A stretch of DNA of 64,000 bases, from assembly GCA_028564925.1 (NCBI GenBank), contig CM053033.1, positions 204,616,607 through 204,680,606 on the forward strand, in the 5' to 3' direction. Of the stretch, positions 10,511-24,599 are shown in pieces. Positions within the stretch are counted from its first letter, which is position 1. Every line of letters starts with the position of its first letter. Under the pieces are notes generated by a model. The model did not search any database. It was not told where the DNA came from and saw only the letters and a list, made by a program, of their open reading frames with translations. Made by a program: the position numbers and the translations under genes. This DNA is from Lithobates sylvaticus. Lineage: Eukaryota > Chordata > Amphibia > Anura > Ranidae.

Positions 10511-12213
10511 CCGTTTCCCGACCGCCGCATACGTCGACAGAATGGCATGGCTGCACAAGTGGGCGTACCTGTACGTCCCTTTGCATTTGCTGCCGTTCCA
10601 TCACGTGCGCGGCGGCGCGTGTGTGCACCCGCCGCAAGCTCTGTGAGTAGGATTGCAGGTCCCGCGGGGATACCCGCAATCGTCTCACGGAGAGGAAGAA
10701 CGGGGGAAATGCTAATGTAAACAAGCATTTGCCCGTTCTGCCTAGTGACACTGTGTCACGTTCCGGGTATGGCGGGGAACAGGAGGTGGATCCCCTATGT
10801 CAATGAGGCGATAGCACGGGTTGTATTGGAGGACCGGTTCTAATGCTGCTACTGGTTTTCACCAGAGCCCGCCACAAGGCAGGATGGACTTGCTGCGGCG
10901 GTAGCAACCAGGTCGTGTCTTCCAATAGCAACTCGACCCCACTGACAGCTGAGACAGGCGCGGTACACAAGGATAAGGCAGAGGCAAGGTCGGACGTAGC
11001 AAAAGGTCAGGGCAGGTAGCAAAGGTTCGTAGTCGGGGGCAACGGCAGAGGTCTGGATACACAGTAGGAGCAAACACAAAACACGCTTTCACTGGGCACT
11101 ATAGGCAACTCAAGATCCGGCAATGACAGGAAGGGGGAAGTGGATTAATAAAGGAAAGGGTGAAGCATGATTGGACCAGGCACAGTCAATTGTGTACTGG
11201 CCCTTTAAGAGAAGGAAGGAGCCGCGCGCGCGCGCCTGGAGAGAGGAGGCGAGCGCGCAGGGGGAGGTAGGCGGAAGAGCCGACGGGGACGAGCCAGCAG
11301 AGCGGGATGCGATCCACGGGCGGACCGGGGGCACCACGTGGATCGCATCCCAGAGACAGAACAGCGCCCATGGCCAGGGGAGCCGGCCGGGGCGCTGCAG
11401 GAGGACAGACGCCGTGAGCGCTCCGGGATGGACGGGGTACCCGGAGCGCTCGGCGTTACACACTGTCACTGATCACAGCTCCCTGTGATCGGGAGCGGTG
11501 ATCAGTGACACGTAGCCCCTCCCCCATAGTTAGACTCACTCCCTAGGACACACTTAACCTCTACAGCGCCACCTAGTGTTAACCCCTTCACTGCCTGTCA
11601 CATTTACACAGTAATCAATGCATTTTTAATCGCACTGATCACTGTATAAATGCGAATGGTCCCAAAAATGTGTCAAAATTGTCCGATGTGTCCGCCATAA
11701 TGTCACAGTCATGATAAAAAAATCGCTGATCGCCGCCATTACTAGTAAAAAAAAAAATATTAATAAAAATGCAATAAAACTATCCCCTATTTTGTAGACG
11801 CTATTACTTTTGCACAAACCAATCAATTATTTATTATTATTATTATCAATAAACGCTTATTGCGATTTTTTTTTTTTTTTACCAAAAATATGTAGAGGAA
11901 TACATATCAGCCTAAACTGAGGAAAAAAAATGTTTTTTATAGATTTTTTGGGGATATTTATTATAGCAAAAATAAAAAATAAGGATTTTTTTTAAATTGT
12001 CGCTCTTTTTTTGTTTATAGCGCAAAAAAAAAAAAAACGCAGAGGTGATCAAATACCACCAAAACAAAGCTCTATTTGTGGGAAAAAAAGGACGTCAGTT
12101 TTGTTTGGAAGCCACGTCGCACGACTGCGCAATTGTCAGGTAAAGCGACGCAGTGCCGAATCACAAAAAGTGCTCTGATCTTTGGCCAGCCAAATGGTTC
12201 GGGGCTGAAGTGG
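10511..12213. mobile_element. TTAA-type element, copy 2, holding a solo LTR
   Basis: The left end, ccgtttcccgaccgccgc after CTAG, and the right end, 'ggggctgaagtgg' before CTAA, look like decayed versions of TTAA-flanked ends. The interior blocks 'gtgatcacagctccctgtgatc', 'gcgcaaaaa..gcagaggtgatcaaataccacc' and 'agctctatttgtg' recur in the other copies. The insertion at 10754-11460 divides it. No transposase. Clearly older than its insertion. Confidence 0.55.
10754..11460. mobile_element. solo LTR, ~707 bp (fossil)
   Basis: The segment starts TGTCACGTTCC and ends GGCGTTACA, i.e. TG..CA termini. It is flanked by a perfect 5-bp duplication, cactg (10749-10753 and 11461-11465). No internal region or second LTR is present, so it is read as a solo LTR left by recombination. 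The family (Gypsy or ERV) cannot be told. An internal hairpin, gggatgcgatccacg..cgtggatcgcatccc, lies at 11308-11352. Confidence 0.65.
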
Positions 12214-12367
12214 CTAAGGAATAGCCCTGATCCTTCAACAACCACTGAAATGTATAAAAAGTTAACTTGTCACTGATTTAAAAAAAAAAAATAAGTAACA
12301 TTAATGCAGAGATAACATGTGCCGTCAACTTCTATGACTTCTGTAAGATTTGGCAAGACCCTACAAT

Positions 12368-13889
12368 ATAAAAAATGAACAACTGCGCTGCAAACAATCG
12401 TGCGATTGTGACTCAAAATATAAAGTGAACCAATAAATATTGAAATCAGCTCAATTAGAACAATAAGTTTACACCTCCTTATAACTTATAGTTGATAGCA
12501 GGTTTAAAAAAAGTCCATGGTGACACAAAAAAATTTATAATCAGAAGTGAAAAAACAATCATTGGTGACTGTCTGTCCTTATAAAAGTCTATGTGATTTT
12601 GCAAAGAATAAAATAAAACATAAAAAAGATTCCAGAGATTCCGCAGTGCTCTTATTCAATAGTCAACAGCTCAAAGGGGTGATCCTGATGAAAGAAAGAA
12701 GACACCTCCACCATCCAAACACACTGACCCTTACCGGATTGTGCGACCCCCTGTCACAGAGGTCACACTGGCTTGTGGCTTAATCCCGGCCAAGGGTTTC
12801 CAAAGGCTTTAGCAGGTTACTCAGGATGGAAGGTACGAGCTCAGAAACAGTCAAGCGGGGAACATAGAATGAAAGAAGCAATCCATAGTGTATCTCTGTA
12901 TACAATTTATTTAAAAGGTAAAAAACTATTGCACTTACAAAGTAGCAATCGATAAAAACAAGTGTTTAGCCGGCCGGCTCAATTTCGCTGGGGCCCCTGG
13001 AAGACGTCATCTGTGACGAAACGGCCTAGGGAGGAGCGGCGTGCTGACGTCACCACACAAACCACGCAGATCCCAGAAGCGAACGGGCAGCGAAATTGAG
13101 CCGGCCGGCTAAACACTTGTTTTTATCGATTGCTACTTTGTAAGTGCAATAGTTTTTTACCTTTTAAATAAATTGTATACAGAGATACACTATGGATTGC
13201 TTCTTTCATTCTATGTTCCCCGCTTGACTGTTTCTGAGCTCGTACCTTCCATCCTGAGTAACCTGCTAAAGCCTTTGGAAACCCTTGGCCGGGATTAAGC
13301 CACAAGCCAGTGTGACCTCTGTGACAGGGGGTCGCACAATCCGGTAAGGGTCAGTGTGTTTGGATGGTGGAGGTGTCTTCTTTCTTTCATCAGGATCACC
13401 CCTTTGAGCTGTTGACTATTGAATAAGAGCACTGCGGAATCTCTGGAATCTTTTTTATGTTTTATTTTATTCTTTGCAAAATCACATAGACTTTTATAAG
13501 GACAGACAGTCACCAATGATTGTTTTTTCACTTCTGATTATAAATTTTTTTGTGTCACCATGGACTTTTTTTAAACCTGCTATCAACTATAAGTTATAAG
13601 GAGGTGTAAACTTATTGTTCTAATTGAGCTGATTTCAATATTTATTGGTTCACTTTATATTTTGAGTCACAATCGCACGATTGTTTGCAGCGCAGTTGTT
13701 CATTTTTTATATTGGTCTTGTTGGTGTGGGTATCTCGCATTCACAACTGCAGCAGCTTTAAAATAATTTTTATTGTTTAATTTTATTTATATATTTTTCA
13801 CTTAATTTGAATATATGGGACACCATTCACAGTGTGTCATTATAATTTTAGGACAGCGCAGTATTCCTCACATTTTTTTCTTGCATATA
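12368..13889. mobile_element. palindromic PLE-like non-autonomous element
   Basis: Two ~624-bp near-identical inverted arms (12365-12989 and 13090-13713) enclose a ~100-bp centre, and a 176-bp tail extends the right side. A 13-bp duplication, aagaccctacaat, flanks the insertion (12355-12367 and 13890-13902). Both ends carry AGCGCAGT roughly 25-35 nt inside the terminus. The same plan (inverted arms, unequal tails, AGCGCRG near each end) is seen in the coding PLE pair at 32354-40848, so I infer a Penelope-like origin. No protein is encoded; the mirrored frames at 12547-12783 and 13295-13531 are a consequence of the inversion. Confidence 0.65.
12986..13038 (+). ncRNA. hammerhead-ribozyme-like motif
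   Basis: In the centre of the palindromic element. CTGGAAGA is followed by a GTCA/TGAC hairpin and GAAAC, then GGCCTA as the short third helix with the expected cleavage position. Flanking cgct/agcg and CCCC/GGG pairs could form helix I. The CUGANGA box is imperfect, so catalysis is doubtful. Hammerheads are established parts of Penelope-like terminal repeats. Confidence 0.45.
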
Positions 13890-13902
13890 AAGACCCTACA
13901 AT

Positions 13903-14195
13903 GTCCCATTAGCCAATGGATGGCCTCAATGGTCAATACAGAGGAACTGGACAAGACTGCAGGACAAAAAAGAAGCTGGAGACTCCTGGTTGCAGAATGG
14001 GGGAAAGGACACGGAGGTACCTGGAGGAGCCTGCTTTTATAGAACTGATTCTACTTTACTTAAAAAAAATTCCATGATAGCTTAATTATTGTCTAAAAAC
14101 ACTGTTAAAATGCAACTTATGGAAACGTCTGGGCAATTCAGTCCTGCCATTATACAAAACCACATTTCTGTCTAGAAAATGTGGAACATTTGCAA
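13903..14195. other. unassigned spacer
   Basis: A 75-codon open frame covers 13815-14042, but it crosses the end of the palindromic element and has no recognisable domain. I see no gene or repeat here. Confidence 0.3.
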
Positions 14196-14564
14196 ACCTC
14201 CCAACTTTCTGAGATGGGAATGAGGGACACCTATTAGCAAAAGTATGTAGGCATAGGACACACCCCCTGCCACGCCCTCCTTAAAAGAGAATTGTACAAA
14301 AAAAAAAGATTGGTTAAACCTACAAGTTAATTTTTACCACTACTATTCCGTTATATTGGCCTTTGGAATTTACAAATGCAGCAATTTAGAAATTGGATGA
14401 AAGGTTTAGCACTAGGAAACACTTTTTTTTTATAAATAAATAGTGCATTTTATATATAGCTATATAGATCAGATCAAAATGAGGGACAAATGAGGAGGAA
14501 AGAGGGACAGAGGGACTTTGGTCCAAATCGGGGACAGTCCCGCAAAATCAGGGACAGTTGGGAG
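14196..14564 (+). repeat. CTCCCAAC-ended MITE-like repeat, full copy
   Basis: Starts CCTCCCAACTTTCTGAGATGGG and ends GGGACAGTTGGGAG, giving short inverted ends CTCCCAAC/GTTGGGAG. Near-colinear with 47049-47395. The interior has 'ttaccactactattcc', 'gcagcaatttagaaattgg' and 'agggacaaatgaggagga'. Non-coding. Confidence 0.7.
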
Positions 14565-15032
14565 CTATGCTTTTGGGTGGAATCCGCTTATTCTAATGCT
14601 GATTCTTCGGATGACTAGTTGACACTTGGATAGGTAATTAACAGTATATATTGTTGTACAACTCTTTATGCTCCATTAGAGGGAGTCTTTCCTGACACAT
14701 AAGATATGGGAGAGTGCGTGTTTTGATAAATTCCAGAGTTAGCTCTGTAGGATATTTGAGAGGGAGAGTGGCCAAAAGGAATCCTAATATTTCAGGCTGC
14801 GCGGGCAGTTAGAGCGTACCAACTTTTCGATAGTTTAGAGTGCCTTGATTTTAGCTAGTTTTTTTTTTTATTGTGTTTGTATTGTGTTTTTGTTTCTGTT
14901 TGTTTTTTTTTGTTTTTTTTGCTGTGCAATTGAGCCTGGGTATGCCCAATAGGCTCTGTTGTGTACTGTTAAATAAAATGCAAGTTGGACTTTAATTAAT
15001 AAACTCTGCGCCCCTGGTTGGTGTTTTATATG
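14565..15032. other. unassigned spacer with T-rich tract
   Basis: 14858-14920 is a T-rich low-complexity stretch. No gene or element end is recognised. Confidence 0.3.
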
Positions 15033-15034
15033 TA

Positions 15035-15462
15035 CAGGGGGTCCCCGACTTACAAACATCCGACTTACAAACGACTCCTACTTACAAACGGAGGGAGACA
15101 ACAGGAAGTGAGACGAAATCCACCCCTATGAAGGGAAATTTACACCTGTAAGAGATAATATGGGAAAAAGGTGTCTCCACTGATGCTTTATCACCAGTCC
15201 ATGTTTCCCTAACAACCGAAAATTTTCAAAATCCAAATTTTCGTTGGGACAGAAGGTGAGGTGAAATCTTCTGAACAGGGGAACAGACAGCAAAACAAAT
15301 GTTACAGGGATGATAACCCTTCCCAATGTTCTCAAAAAGCTTAAAAATAGATTTTTTGGCTGGAGCTACACTTAAAAAATGTACCTGTTCCGACTTACAA
15401 ACAGATTCAACTTAAGAACAAACCTACAGCCCCTATCTTGTTTGTAACCCGGGGACCCCCTG
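15035..15462. mobile_element. TA-flanked MITE (Tc1/mariner-type target)
   Basis: The ends CAGGGGGTCCCCGACTTACA and GTAACCCGGGGACCCCCTG are inverted, and TA is present on both sides (15033-15034, 15463-15464). A second inner block, 'gacttacaaac', occurs three times. The TA target and CAGGG ends suggest a mariner/pogo-type non-autonomous element. No transposase. Confidence 0.75.
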
Positions 15463-16940
15463 TATATGGTACAGCTGCTGAGCACCACCTATGGACATCG
15501 TAGTATTAGTACCCAATAGACTTGTGCACACCGGTAAATTTCATTTAGTTTCTGTTTGTTGTCATTTGTAAAATACATATGTAGCGGCCATAACCCCTTG
15601 AGGGGCGGCCTTGACTTTTGGGCTTACCAGCTACCTCCTCGTGCCTTGTCGATGAACTTCTAGGGGTTCCCAGGGTTAGTACCCAACAACTTCAGATGCT
15701 GACACATAAAAGTCCTTTTAAAGGTTTTTATTCTGCAGTGGTAACATCCAACATAACACAGTCTCTGATGGGAATAGAGGGCACGGGTGATGAAACTCAG
15801 GCACTTTGAACTGCTGACATCCACTGAATGTCTCTAATCAACCCAGAGAGTAGCCACTCGCAGCTGGGCGCTTCAATGCCGGATAAACCTCTAGCCAGAG
15901 ATCTAGCAGCCAACATGTGATCCGGAAACTTTGCAAAAGTCTCTGCCACAGACTATAAGTGTAACTGAAGATGAAAAGGAACCTTTCTCACAGTACCTGA
16001 AACTTTTTCTGTCTCCTTGGCAGTACTGTGGAAGTGTGGATTCTTTAGTGTCCATACAACTCAGCTTCCAGGTTCTTACCGAGCAGCCAGCTTGTTGGCC
16101 CTCCTCCGAAGAGTCCTCCCCTGGTCACTTGTAAGAGTTGCCGTGTCCCTCCAATACCAAGAGCACATCGGGACACCTTGAATCCTCCTTCAGTTACTGG
16201 GCCTCGGGCTAACCGGCTCCGAGACTGGGGAACAGACGGATCCTTGCCCCAGACCATGCGGGTTTATGGGGCTGGTCAGACTGACCATGCTTGCGGGACG
16301 GAAAACGCTCCTAGGCCCGGGAACCCTTGCGGGGCTACCCCGGTCCAGAACCAGGAACCAAGAACTGCGGCCGAACCCCGAACACGTGACTTCAGCACCT
16401 TAACCACTTCCCACCCGGCCAATGTACATATACGGCCGGGTGGGAGCCGTCTACTTCTGAATAGACGTTCCGGAACGTCCTTCAGAAGTAGAGGGATTGC
16501 GCGCGCGCGTGCCCGCGCAGCGGCGCGATCCCGATCCCGATGTCACCCTGACCACGGCGCATCTCGGATCGGCAGGAGGGCTCTGTGATTGGCCCTCCTG
16601 ATCACATGACGGCCGTGTCGAATCACAGCCGTCATGTGATGTAAACAAACAGCCGGTAGCTAGGCAATCGGCCCTCCTCTCCTCACACGGAAGTCGTCGG
16701 TGAGGAGAGGAGAGCGGATCGCTGCAGCCGGCTGGTGATCAGTGAGTATTAGCTGTTTTTTTTACAGTTTTTTACTTACTGATCACCAGTGTAGTGTCCC
16801 CACAGTAAAACACACATGTCCCCACAGTAAAACACACATGTCCCCACAGTAAAACACACATGTCCCCAAATAATAAAAACACATGTCCCTCACATATGTC
16901 CCAGTAAAATAACACGTGCCAATGATTATCTGCACACATA

Positions 16941-18561
<1,621 letters not shown>

Positions 18562-19590
18562 TATGTCCGTGATCACCTGCACACCCCTTTTACATGATCA
18601 TTGGCGTACATATGTCCGTGATCACGCGAACCAATTATTATACACTTAACGGAATTTTTTTTACAAAAAACATGTAGCTGAATACATTTTGGCTTAAATT
18701 TATGACAAAATTTGATTTTATTGGATTTCTTTTAAAAAAGAAAGGAGAAAATATTGTTTTTTTTCAAAATTTCCGCTATGTTTTCGCTTATATCGCAAAA
18801 AATAAAAAACGGAGTCGCGAATAAATACCACCAAACTAAAGCTCTATTTGTGCGAACAAAATGATAAAAAATTCATTTGGTTACAGCATTGCATGACCAC
18901 GCAATTGTCACTGAAAGTGCAAGAGCACTGAAAGCTGAAAATTGGTCTGGGCAGGAAGGGTGTTTAAGTGCACAGTAAGCAAGTGGTTAAGTACCCCTCC
19001 CCAGACTACGCAGCAGGGCCAGACACGCCCACTGATTGGCTCCGGGAAAGATTGGTACCCAAAACGTCCAACCAGGCCCGGTTCTCGGCATGTCATGGGT
19101 ACCTCACTGCACCTATGACCAGGCGGAACCTTAGCCCAGCCCAGCCAGACTGATGCCAAAGCAAACCTGTACAATTAACCCTCAGAACCCCATTACTGTT
19201 CTGAGGGAAAAAATAAATTTCCATTTATAGCGCACACTTGTTAAAGTGTGACCGCTACACATAATTTCGTTCTGTTATATTCGTTATGTTACGTTAATTT
19301 GTTTTCGGATAATTCGCTATTATTCGTAGTGTGTCGATATTCGTTATCGAATAAAAGCAGCCGGCAACTCCATAACATCAAGCGCATTTATCTTCAAGCC
19401 TTCACAGTGAGTACAGTCAGTAGCAGACTAGTTTTGGCGATAAGCCTTGTTCACAGCAAGGCTGAATCTCGAATCATGTTGAATTAATTCGTTATATCCG
19501 CTATAATTTCTTTCGTATTAGTTGAAATTCGATATTTATGTATGTATATTGATTCATGATAATGATTCGTAGTTTGTTTATTGAATCTAT

Positions 19591-20105
19591 TAACACACAC
19601 AATGACAATATCTCCTCTCCTCTGCTCAAATACAATACAACACCCTTCTCAGGAATCGTTGCCAACCTGAACTGATCTGACTATTGCCACCTGCCTTCGA
19701 CCCCTGCCTGGAGTTGACTACTCTCTTGTTTGCTGCCTGCTAAGATCCTTGCCCAGACAGCACCATTCTCTTGCTTGCCATCTGCTTTGACCCCTTCCTG
19801 GACCTGGACCTATTCTGCCTGCCGCCTAGTGTACAGTCTCCACAGCATAGCCTTTCTGTTTCTGCTATCTGCGTAATAGGCTGATCCTGAGTGTGGCCAC
19901 CTGGGGACAGTTTTCAGCGTAGTAATCTGGGACCACTTCCAGATTACTGGTTTCTGGTCCATTTTCACCTTTAGAAGTTCTGGTGAAAGCCAACAGTCAC
20001 TTAGAACCTTTGTCTCAGGTAAGCAGGCTTTACTTGCTATGGGGCACCATAACAGACTGTCACAGTGACAGTGTATCACGTACCTGGTGCTGGAGGCCAA
20101 TAGAG
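19591..20105. other. unassigned, Pro/Cys-codon-rich spacer
   Basis: Positions 19660-19830 repeat degenerate 'ctgcctgc..gacccctgcctgga' words. No recognisable protein or repeat ends. It may belong to the retroelement fossil next to it. Confidence 0.25.
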
Positions 20106-20870
20106 AGAGCTAAGTTCCAGACTCCTCTGAAGGTGGAACAGGAGGAGTCAAGCCCAAAGTAGCACTGGTCGCCTGCTGGAATGCAGAGATGTACTGATTA
20201 TGAATGACATGAGTGTATAGAGTCCCGGATAACTGGAGATATGAAGGGAACAGTTGACTGGACTTACTTGGTTGGACAGGACAGTTGCGCTGGAAATGGC
20301 CCATGGCCCCACAGTATAGGCCCGCGGTAGGTCATTTGCGCGCCCTTTCTTTGGGAGTCAGAGTGAGTCGGAGGAGGCTGATTTACATTGGTTCTACTTT
20401 AAAAGTGTTGGAGGACTGCAGAACAGGGGCAGGGACTGGTTGTCCCAGAACCTCTGGCAATATCCATGTGGGCCAGAAGGTCCGAGTACGTTTGGAGAGT
20501 TTTTTCCACAGGCGGCGATCCATCGAAGTGGGGAGCTGATTGAGATTTTCTAGAGAGGCGGGGGCTTCAACCCTGGCCAACTCATCCTTTAGGGCTTTGG
20601 ACAGGTACAGACGGAACTGGTATTTCAAAGCTGCATTGTTCCATCCGGTATCAGCTGACCATTTGCAGAACTCCACAATTGTAGTCCTCCACAGGTTGTC
20701 ACCCTTGTTGCAGGGCATGAAAGGCAGACTCAGCGGTGACGGTTCTTTGCGGGTCATCATAGAGAGCAGCCATGGCTTCGAAGAAGGTAGTGACAGAGTT
20801 TAGTGCTGGGTTCTTTTGTTCCAGCTGGCAGTGAGCCCAGGATTGAGGTTCATCAGACAAGAGTTAAATA
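20106..20870 (-). pseudogene. Ty3/Gypsy (sushi-like) gag fossil
   Basis: Minus-strand pieces resemble sushi-ichi-type gag: a capsid-like stretch 'YLSKALKDELARVEAPASLE' followed by a 'MDRRLWKK' block, and further on a zinc-knuckle remnant 'MGHFQRNCP'. No pol region or LTR is recognised, so only a gag-sized relic survives. It is broken in several places and looks old. The family call rests on remembered sushi/RTL gag patterns. Confidence 0.55.
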
Positions 20871-22445
20871 ATGAACCTCACCTTAACAGTCTCAAGTGCA
20901 AAAGTCCTTGGTTGCAGAGCAAAATAAAGTGAGCAAAGTAAAGTTTGCAGCCATTTTTGAAAGCCCTGAATTTACGTTGGTCCCCTAAGAAGTGTTCAGG
21001 AGTGGGGACTCTGGGCTCTGGGCTCTCTCATCCTAGGGTATATTGGTGGCTGCAACAGAGAAAGGAGCAGAAAAAAAGCATTGAGAGATAAGTATAAGTA
21101 GTTGGGGGGGGGGTGGACATTACACAGACATTGTCACTGTGCCCTGAATGGGAAAGACGAGACACTTTCTCCATAATATAGTATATCATGATCTGTCCTC
21201 TTCTCGCAAATCTTCATTTTGTCATGTCCGATTGGGCAACGTTCATTTGACTGGATAGCAAGAGGGATTTTAGGCTACATAAACTTCAGTGGATAAGCAG
21301 TGCAAATTAGTATTTTAAACAAAGCCCACTCATATTACACCATAATGAATTGAAACTCCAAATAGCACCTCAGCATAAAGTATTTAACAGAAAAGTAGGT
21401 AAAGATGGGGAAAAGAGAACAAGAGTCTCACTGTGGGTGAGCCACTTTCAGCCATCCACCAAATATGGGTACCTGTAGGGTGCCATGGCGATGAAAGATG
21501 GGCATAGTCTTCTGACACTTCATTTTCAATGAGACATCTGCTGTGTAAGGGCAACCTTACAATGCCCTATGCCTACAGCATGCCAGCAAATAAGAGGTTA
21601 ATCTGTCCAGCTGTCATTAAGTGGAGCCCCTGCTGCTCCTCCCACCCATAATTGCTAATAACAAGGGACATTAACACTAATAACGCTCTCTCTTACATAC
21701 TGGAGTGTTTAGCACAGCAATTGGACACAGACTGAGCCAGAAATCTCTTCACATGCACGGAGCACATGTGTGGGTGAGCAGAGCTCTGCACAGACTGATA
21801 GAAACGGGTCACCTGGGCTCCCTTATTAGTATTATTATACAGAATTTATATAGTGCAAACAGTTTGAGCATTTCTTTACAAAAAAGGGCGAGACAGAACA
21901 GTTAAATACAATTCAAGACCAGTGGGCTAGGCAGGCCCTGATCTTGAGAGCTTACTATCTAAAAGTATAATGTCAGGAGCAAGTAAAAATTGAATACACC
22001 CAATATGAACCCAGATTTGTATAGCTTACCTGCCGTAAAATATACATCAGGAATGTCATAGCTCATCGGCATTTACCTCTAATATGAGCTTTGAGCGAAC
22101 TGTCCTTAAAAAGTAATTATTTTTTTGTTGAGAAAAATCTAATTTCCTCTGACTGATCAATGCCCATTGCAAGGATTTTAACAAACTTTATGGTAGATTC
22201 TTACCTTTAGTTGGTCTGACGACATAGCTGTCTGTTTCACCCGACTGATCCCATGCCTGTTCAGAATGGGGGGATCTGATTCATTTTGATCACCTGGTGC
22301 ACGTTCTGTATTCTAATGAGAAAAGATGCAGGTTCTGCATCCCTTTAGAAGTTATTAACTCCTGTGGAGTATCTCACCAAAACTTAAATTTCTGTTGCAG
22401 GAGGTGCCTAATATCTGACTTAATGTCTCTGTTTTTTTTTTTTTT
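20871..22445. other. unassigned spacer with a short dispersed repeat
   Basis: No host gene is visible. Around 21822-21962 there is a 'cagaatttatatagtgc..gagcttactatctaa' block typical of a short repeat common in frog DNA. The rest has no identified features apart from a G-run near 21105. Confidence 0.35.
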
Positions 22446-22449
22446 TTTT

Positions 22450-22860
22450 AAATAACAAACATGTTATACTTACCTGCCCTGTGCAGGGTTTTTGCACAGA
22501 GAAGCCCAGATCCTCCTCTTCTCGGGGTCCCTCTTCGGTGCTCCTGGCCCCTCCCTCCTGCTGATTGCCCCCACAGCAAGAAGCTTCCTATGGGGGCACC
22601 CAAGCTGAGCCGCAGCTCCCTGTGTCCATTCAGTTGGAGGCACGCCCTCTCTCTCTCCTCATTGGCTCACTGACTTTGATTGACAGCAGTGGAAGCCAAT
22701 GGCACCGTGTGGCTGTCTCAGCCAATGAGGAGGGGTGTCCCGGACAGCCGGGCCTCTCGTGCAACATCACTGGATCTAGATGGGGTTCAGGTAAGTATTA
22801 GGAGGGCTGATGTACACAGAAGGTTTTTTATCTTAATGCATAGAATGCTTTAAGTTAAAA
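22450..22860 (+). repeat. dispersed repeat (ATGTTATACTTACCTG family)
   Basis: Begins after a poly-T run with atgttatacttacctgccct, holds the near-palindrome 'cctgtgcagggtttttgcacag', a 'tatgggggcacccaagctgagc' block and 'ccaatgaggaggg', and ends near 'ggttcaggtaagtatt'. A diverged reverse copy lies at 28032-28420. The open frames across it have no domain. Confidence 0.6.
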
Positions 22861-23045
22861 AACCTGGGGGGGCATGGCTAGGCTTAGCATGTGAGAGGAC
22901 GCGCTCTCCTGAGCTCCCGTCGACATCCTGCTTTAAACCAGCAAAAGAGGCATCTCCCAGAACTCTCCCTCCACGCAATTATCTTCTCTTGGAGAGGCTC
23001 TCCAGCAGGAAAGACAATGCAGTGTCACCCGCTCACCAGGGCAAT

Positions 23046-24100
23046 GGCAAAACGGCTGAAAGATCTTGGAGCGGTGCCGGATCCAGGCCCTCAAGATGGC
23101 ACCAACCCACTCAAGCCACGCTCTCTGACTAAGGACAGGGGCAGAGATGCTGCGGAGTGGCTGGAGCGCTTTGCATGGAGTGCGGCTCCGGTTCCCTCTG
23201 CCTCTGCTGGTGGGATTGCCTCTGCAACATCAGGAACGGTGGGCACGGAGAGACAGCTTGCTGCTTCATCATATGAGGTAACAAGGTGGGATGGCGTGGT
23301 GGAGTGAGGAGGAATGAGCCTGCTCTTGGTCAGGCCTCTCTACCTGGCCCCACAGAGGAGCCAACTCTCAAAGACGTGTTCATGGCTGTGCAAAACTGTA
23401 ATCACACACCTGCCTCCCTGACTACTCAGTTCCACCAATTAAGAGAGGATGTCACTATTATGCGGCACGATATGCAGAAAGTGCGGGAGTGCACATCTGC
23501 TCTGAAGGGAAGGGTGAGCAACATAGAGGACTAGATGGGCCCCCTCCAGTGTGATCTAAAAGCAGTGGGCTTGCAAACTAATCAGCACACTGATCGCATT
23601 GATGATTTAGAAAATAGAGTCAGAAGAAACAACGTGTGCATTCTAGGCCTTTCTGAGAGTATGGAAAGAAGGAACCCCACTGAGTTTATCGAGCAATGGT
23701 TGCTGGATGTCTACACTCCATTATTTGCGGTGGAAAGAGCATACAGAATCCCTGCTAGACCCTGCCTCCGGGTAATGTGCCACGTCTGTTTATCTTCAAA
23801 ATGCTTCATTACAGAGACAGAGACAAGATCCTCTCTCTCGCTCGCACTAAGGGTAATATTGACGTGAACAGATCCAAATTTCCTTTTTCCCCGACGATTC
23901 TGTTGAAGTCCAAAAGCTAAGAACTCAGTTTGCGGATGTTAAAAGGCACTTTCGCAATCTTCAGATCCAGTACACCATGCTCTACTCTGCTAAGCTCCGG
24001 ATCGTTGCTATTGGAGAAACGCTATTCTTTACAAATCCTAAAGCGCCTGCCACCTGGCTTGACAGAAATGAGCAACACTTACCCCATCCTCCTTGCATGG
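23046..24100 (+). pseudogene. L1-type ORF1 (RNA-binding chaperone), broken
   Basis: Starts at MAKRLKDLG. A 60-70-residue heptad-rich stretch around 23390-23560 (QFHQLREDVTIMRHDMQKV and following) fits the ORF1p trimeric coiled coil. Next come LENRVRRNNVCILGL, the RRM entry signature, and a C-terminal domain around 23895-24095 (KLRTQFADVKRHF, then LFFTNPKAP). The frame shifts near 23290 and again around 23840-23890, and an in-frame TAG occurs at about 23533. The protein would bind LINE RNA in the element RNP; this copy cannot. Confidence 0.8.
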
Positions 24101-24599
24101 CTAATTCCTCATGATGCGTCATGGAATATGAAGATATCCTCTACTTTAGGTCTACTGTTGATTGGAGATGCCTACTTCATCACACCCAGCTAAAGGCGGT
24201 TGCTTTAAGGTTATCAACCTCAAACTCTATGTAATTTCAGTTGAAATTCTTCTGCACTGATGGGATCCATGTGCAGATGCAAGCCTGGGTGGACTTCTTT
24301 TTCCCCCTGTTCTTCCTGCGGGAATCTGTTTAGCATCCAGAGTTCTGGGATGCAAATTTGGATGGGTTTGTTCTTTTTTTTTTTTCTTCTTCTCTTCACA
24401 TGCTGTACCGTCTTGAGGCCTGTTATGCTTCCGGCAATATTTGACTGGACCTTTACCAAGAACTGTACTGTGATACACATGCTTCTACTGTTTTTGAGAA
24501 CTGCTATTATACAAGAGCAGGACCAGAGGACACCCGGTCACAGGTTCTGCAAGTATGTTGCCCTGCCTCTTCTCCTAGGCCATATGTTCACTTACAAAA

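Noticed and set aside
11110-11488. 105- and 119-codon GC-rich frames as a possible host exon
   Set aside because: They lie inside the solo LTR and follow its high GC. No domain or splice context.
12547-13531. Identical 78-codon and 60-codon proteins on both strands
   Set aside because: They are mirror images caused by the near-perfect inverted arms and match no domain.
22461-22801. Possible coding exon in GC-rich DNA
   Set aside because: The segment matches a dispersed repeat seen again, diverged and reversed, at 28032-28420.
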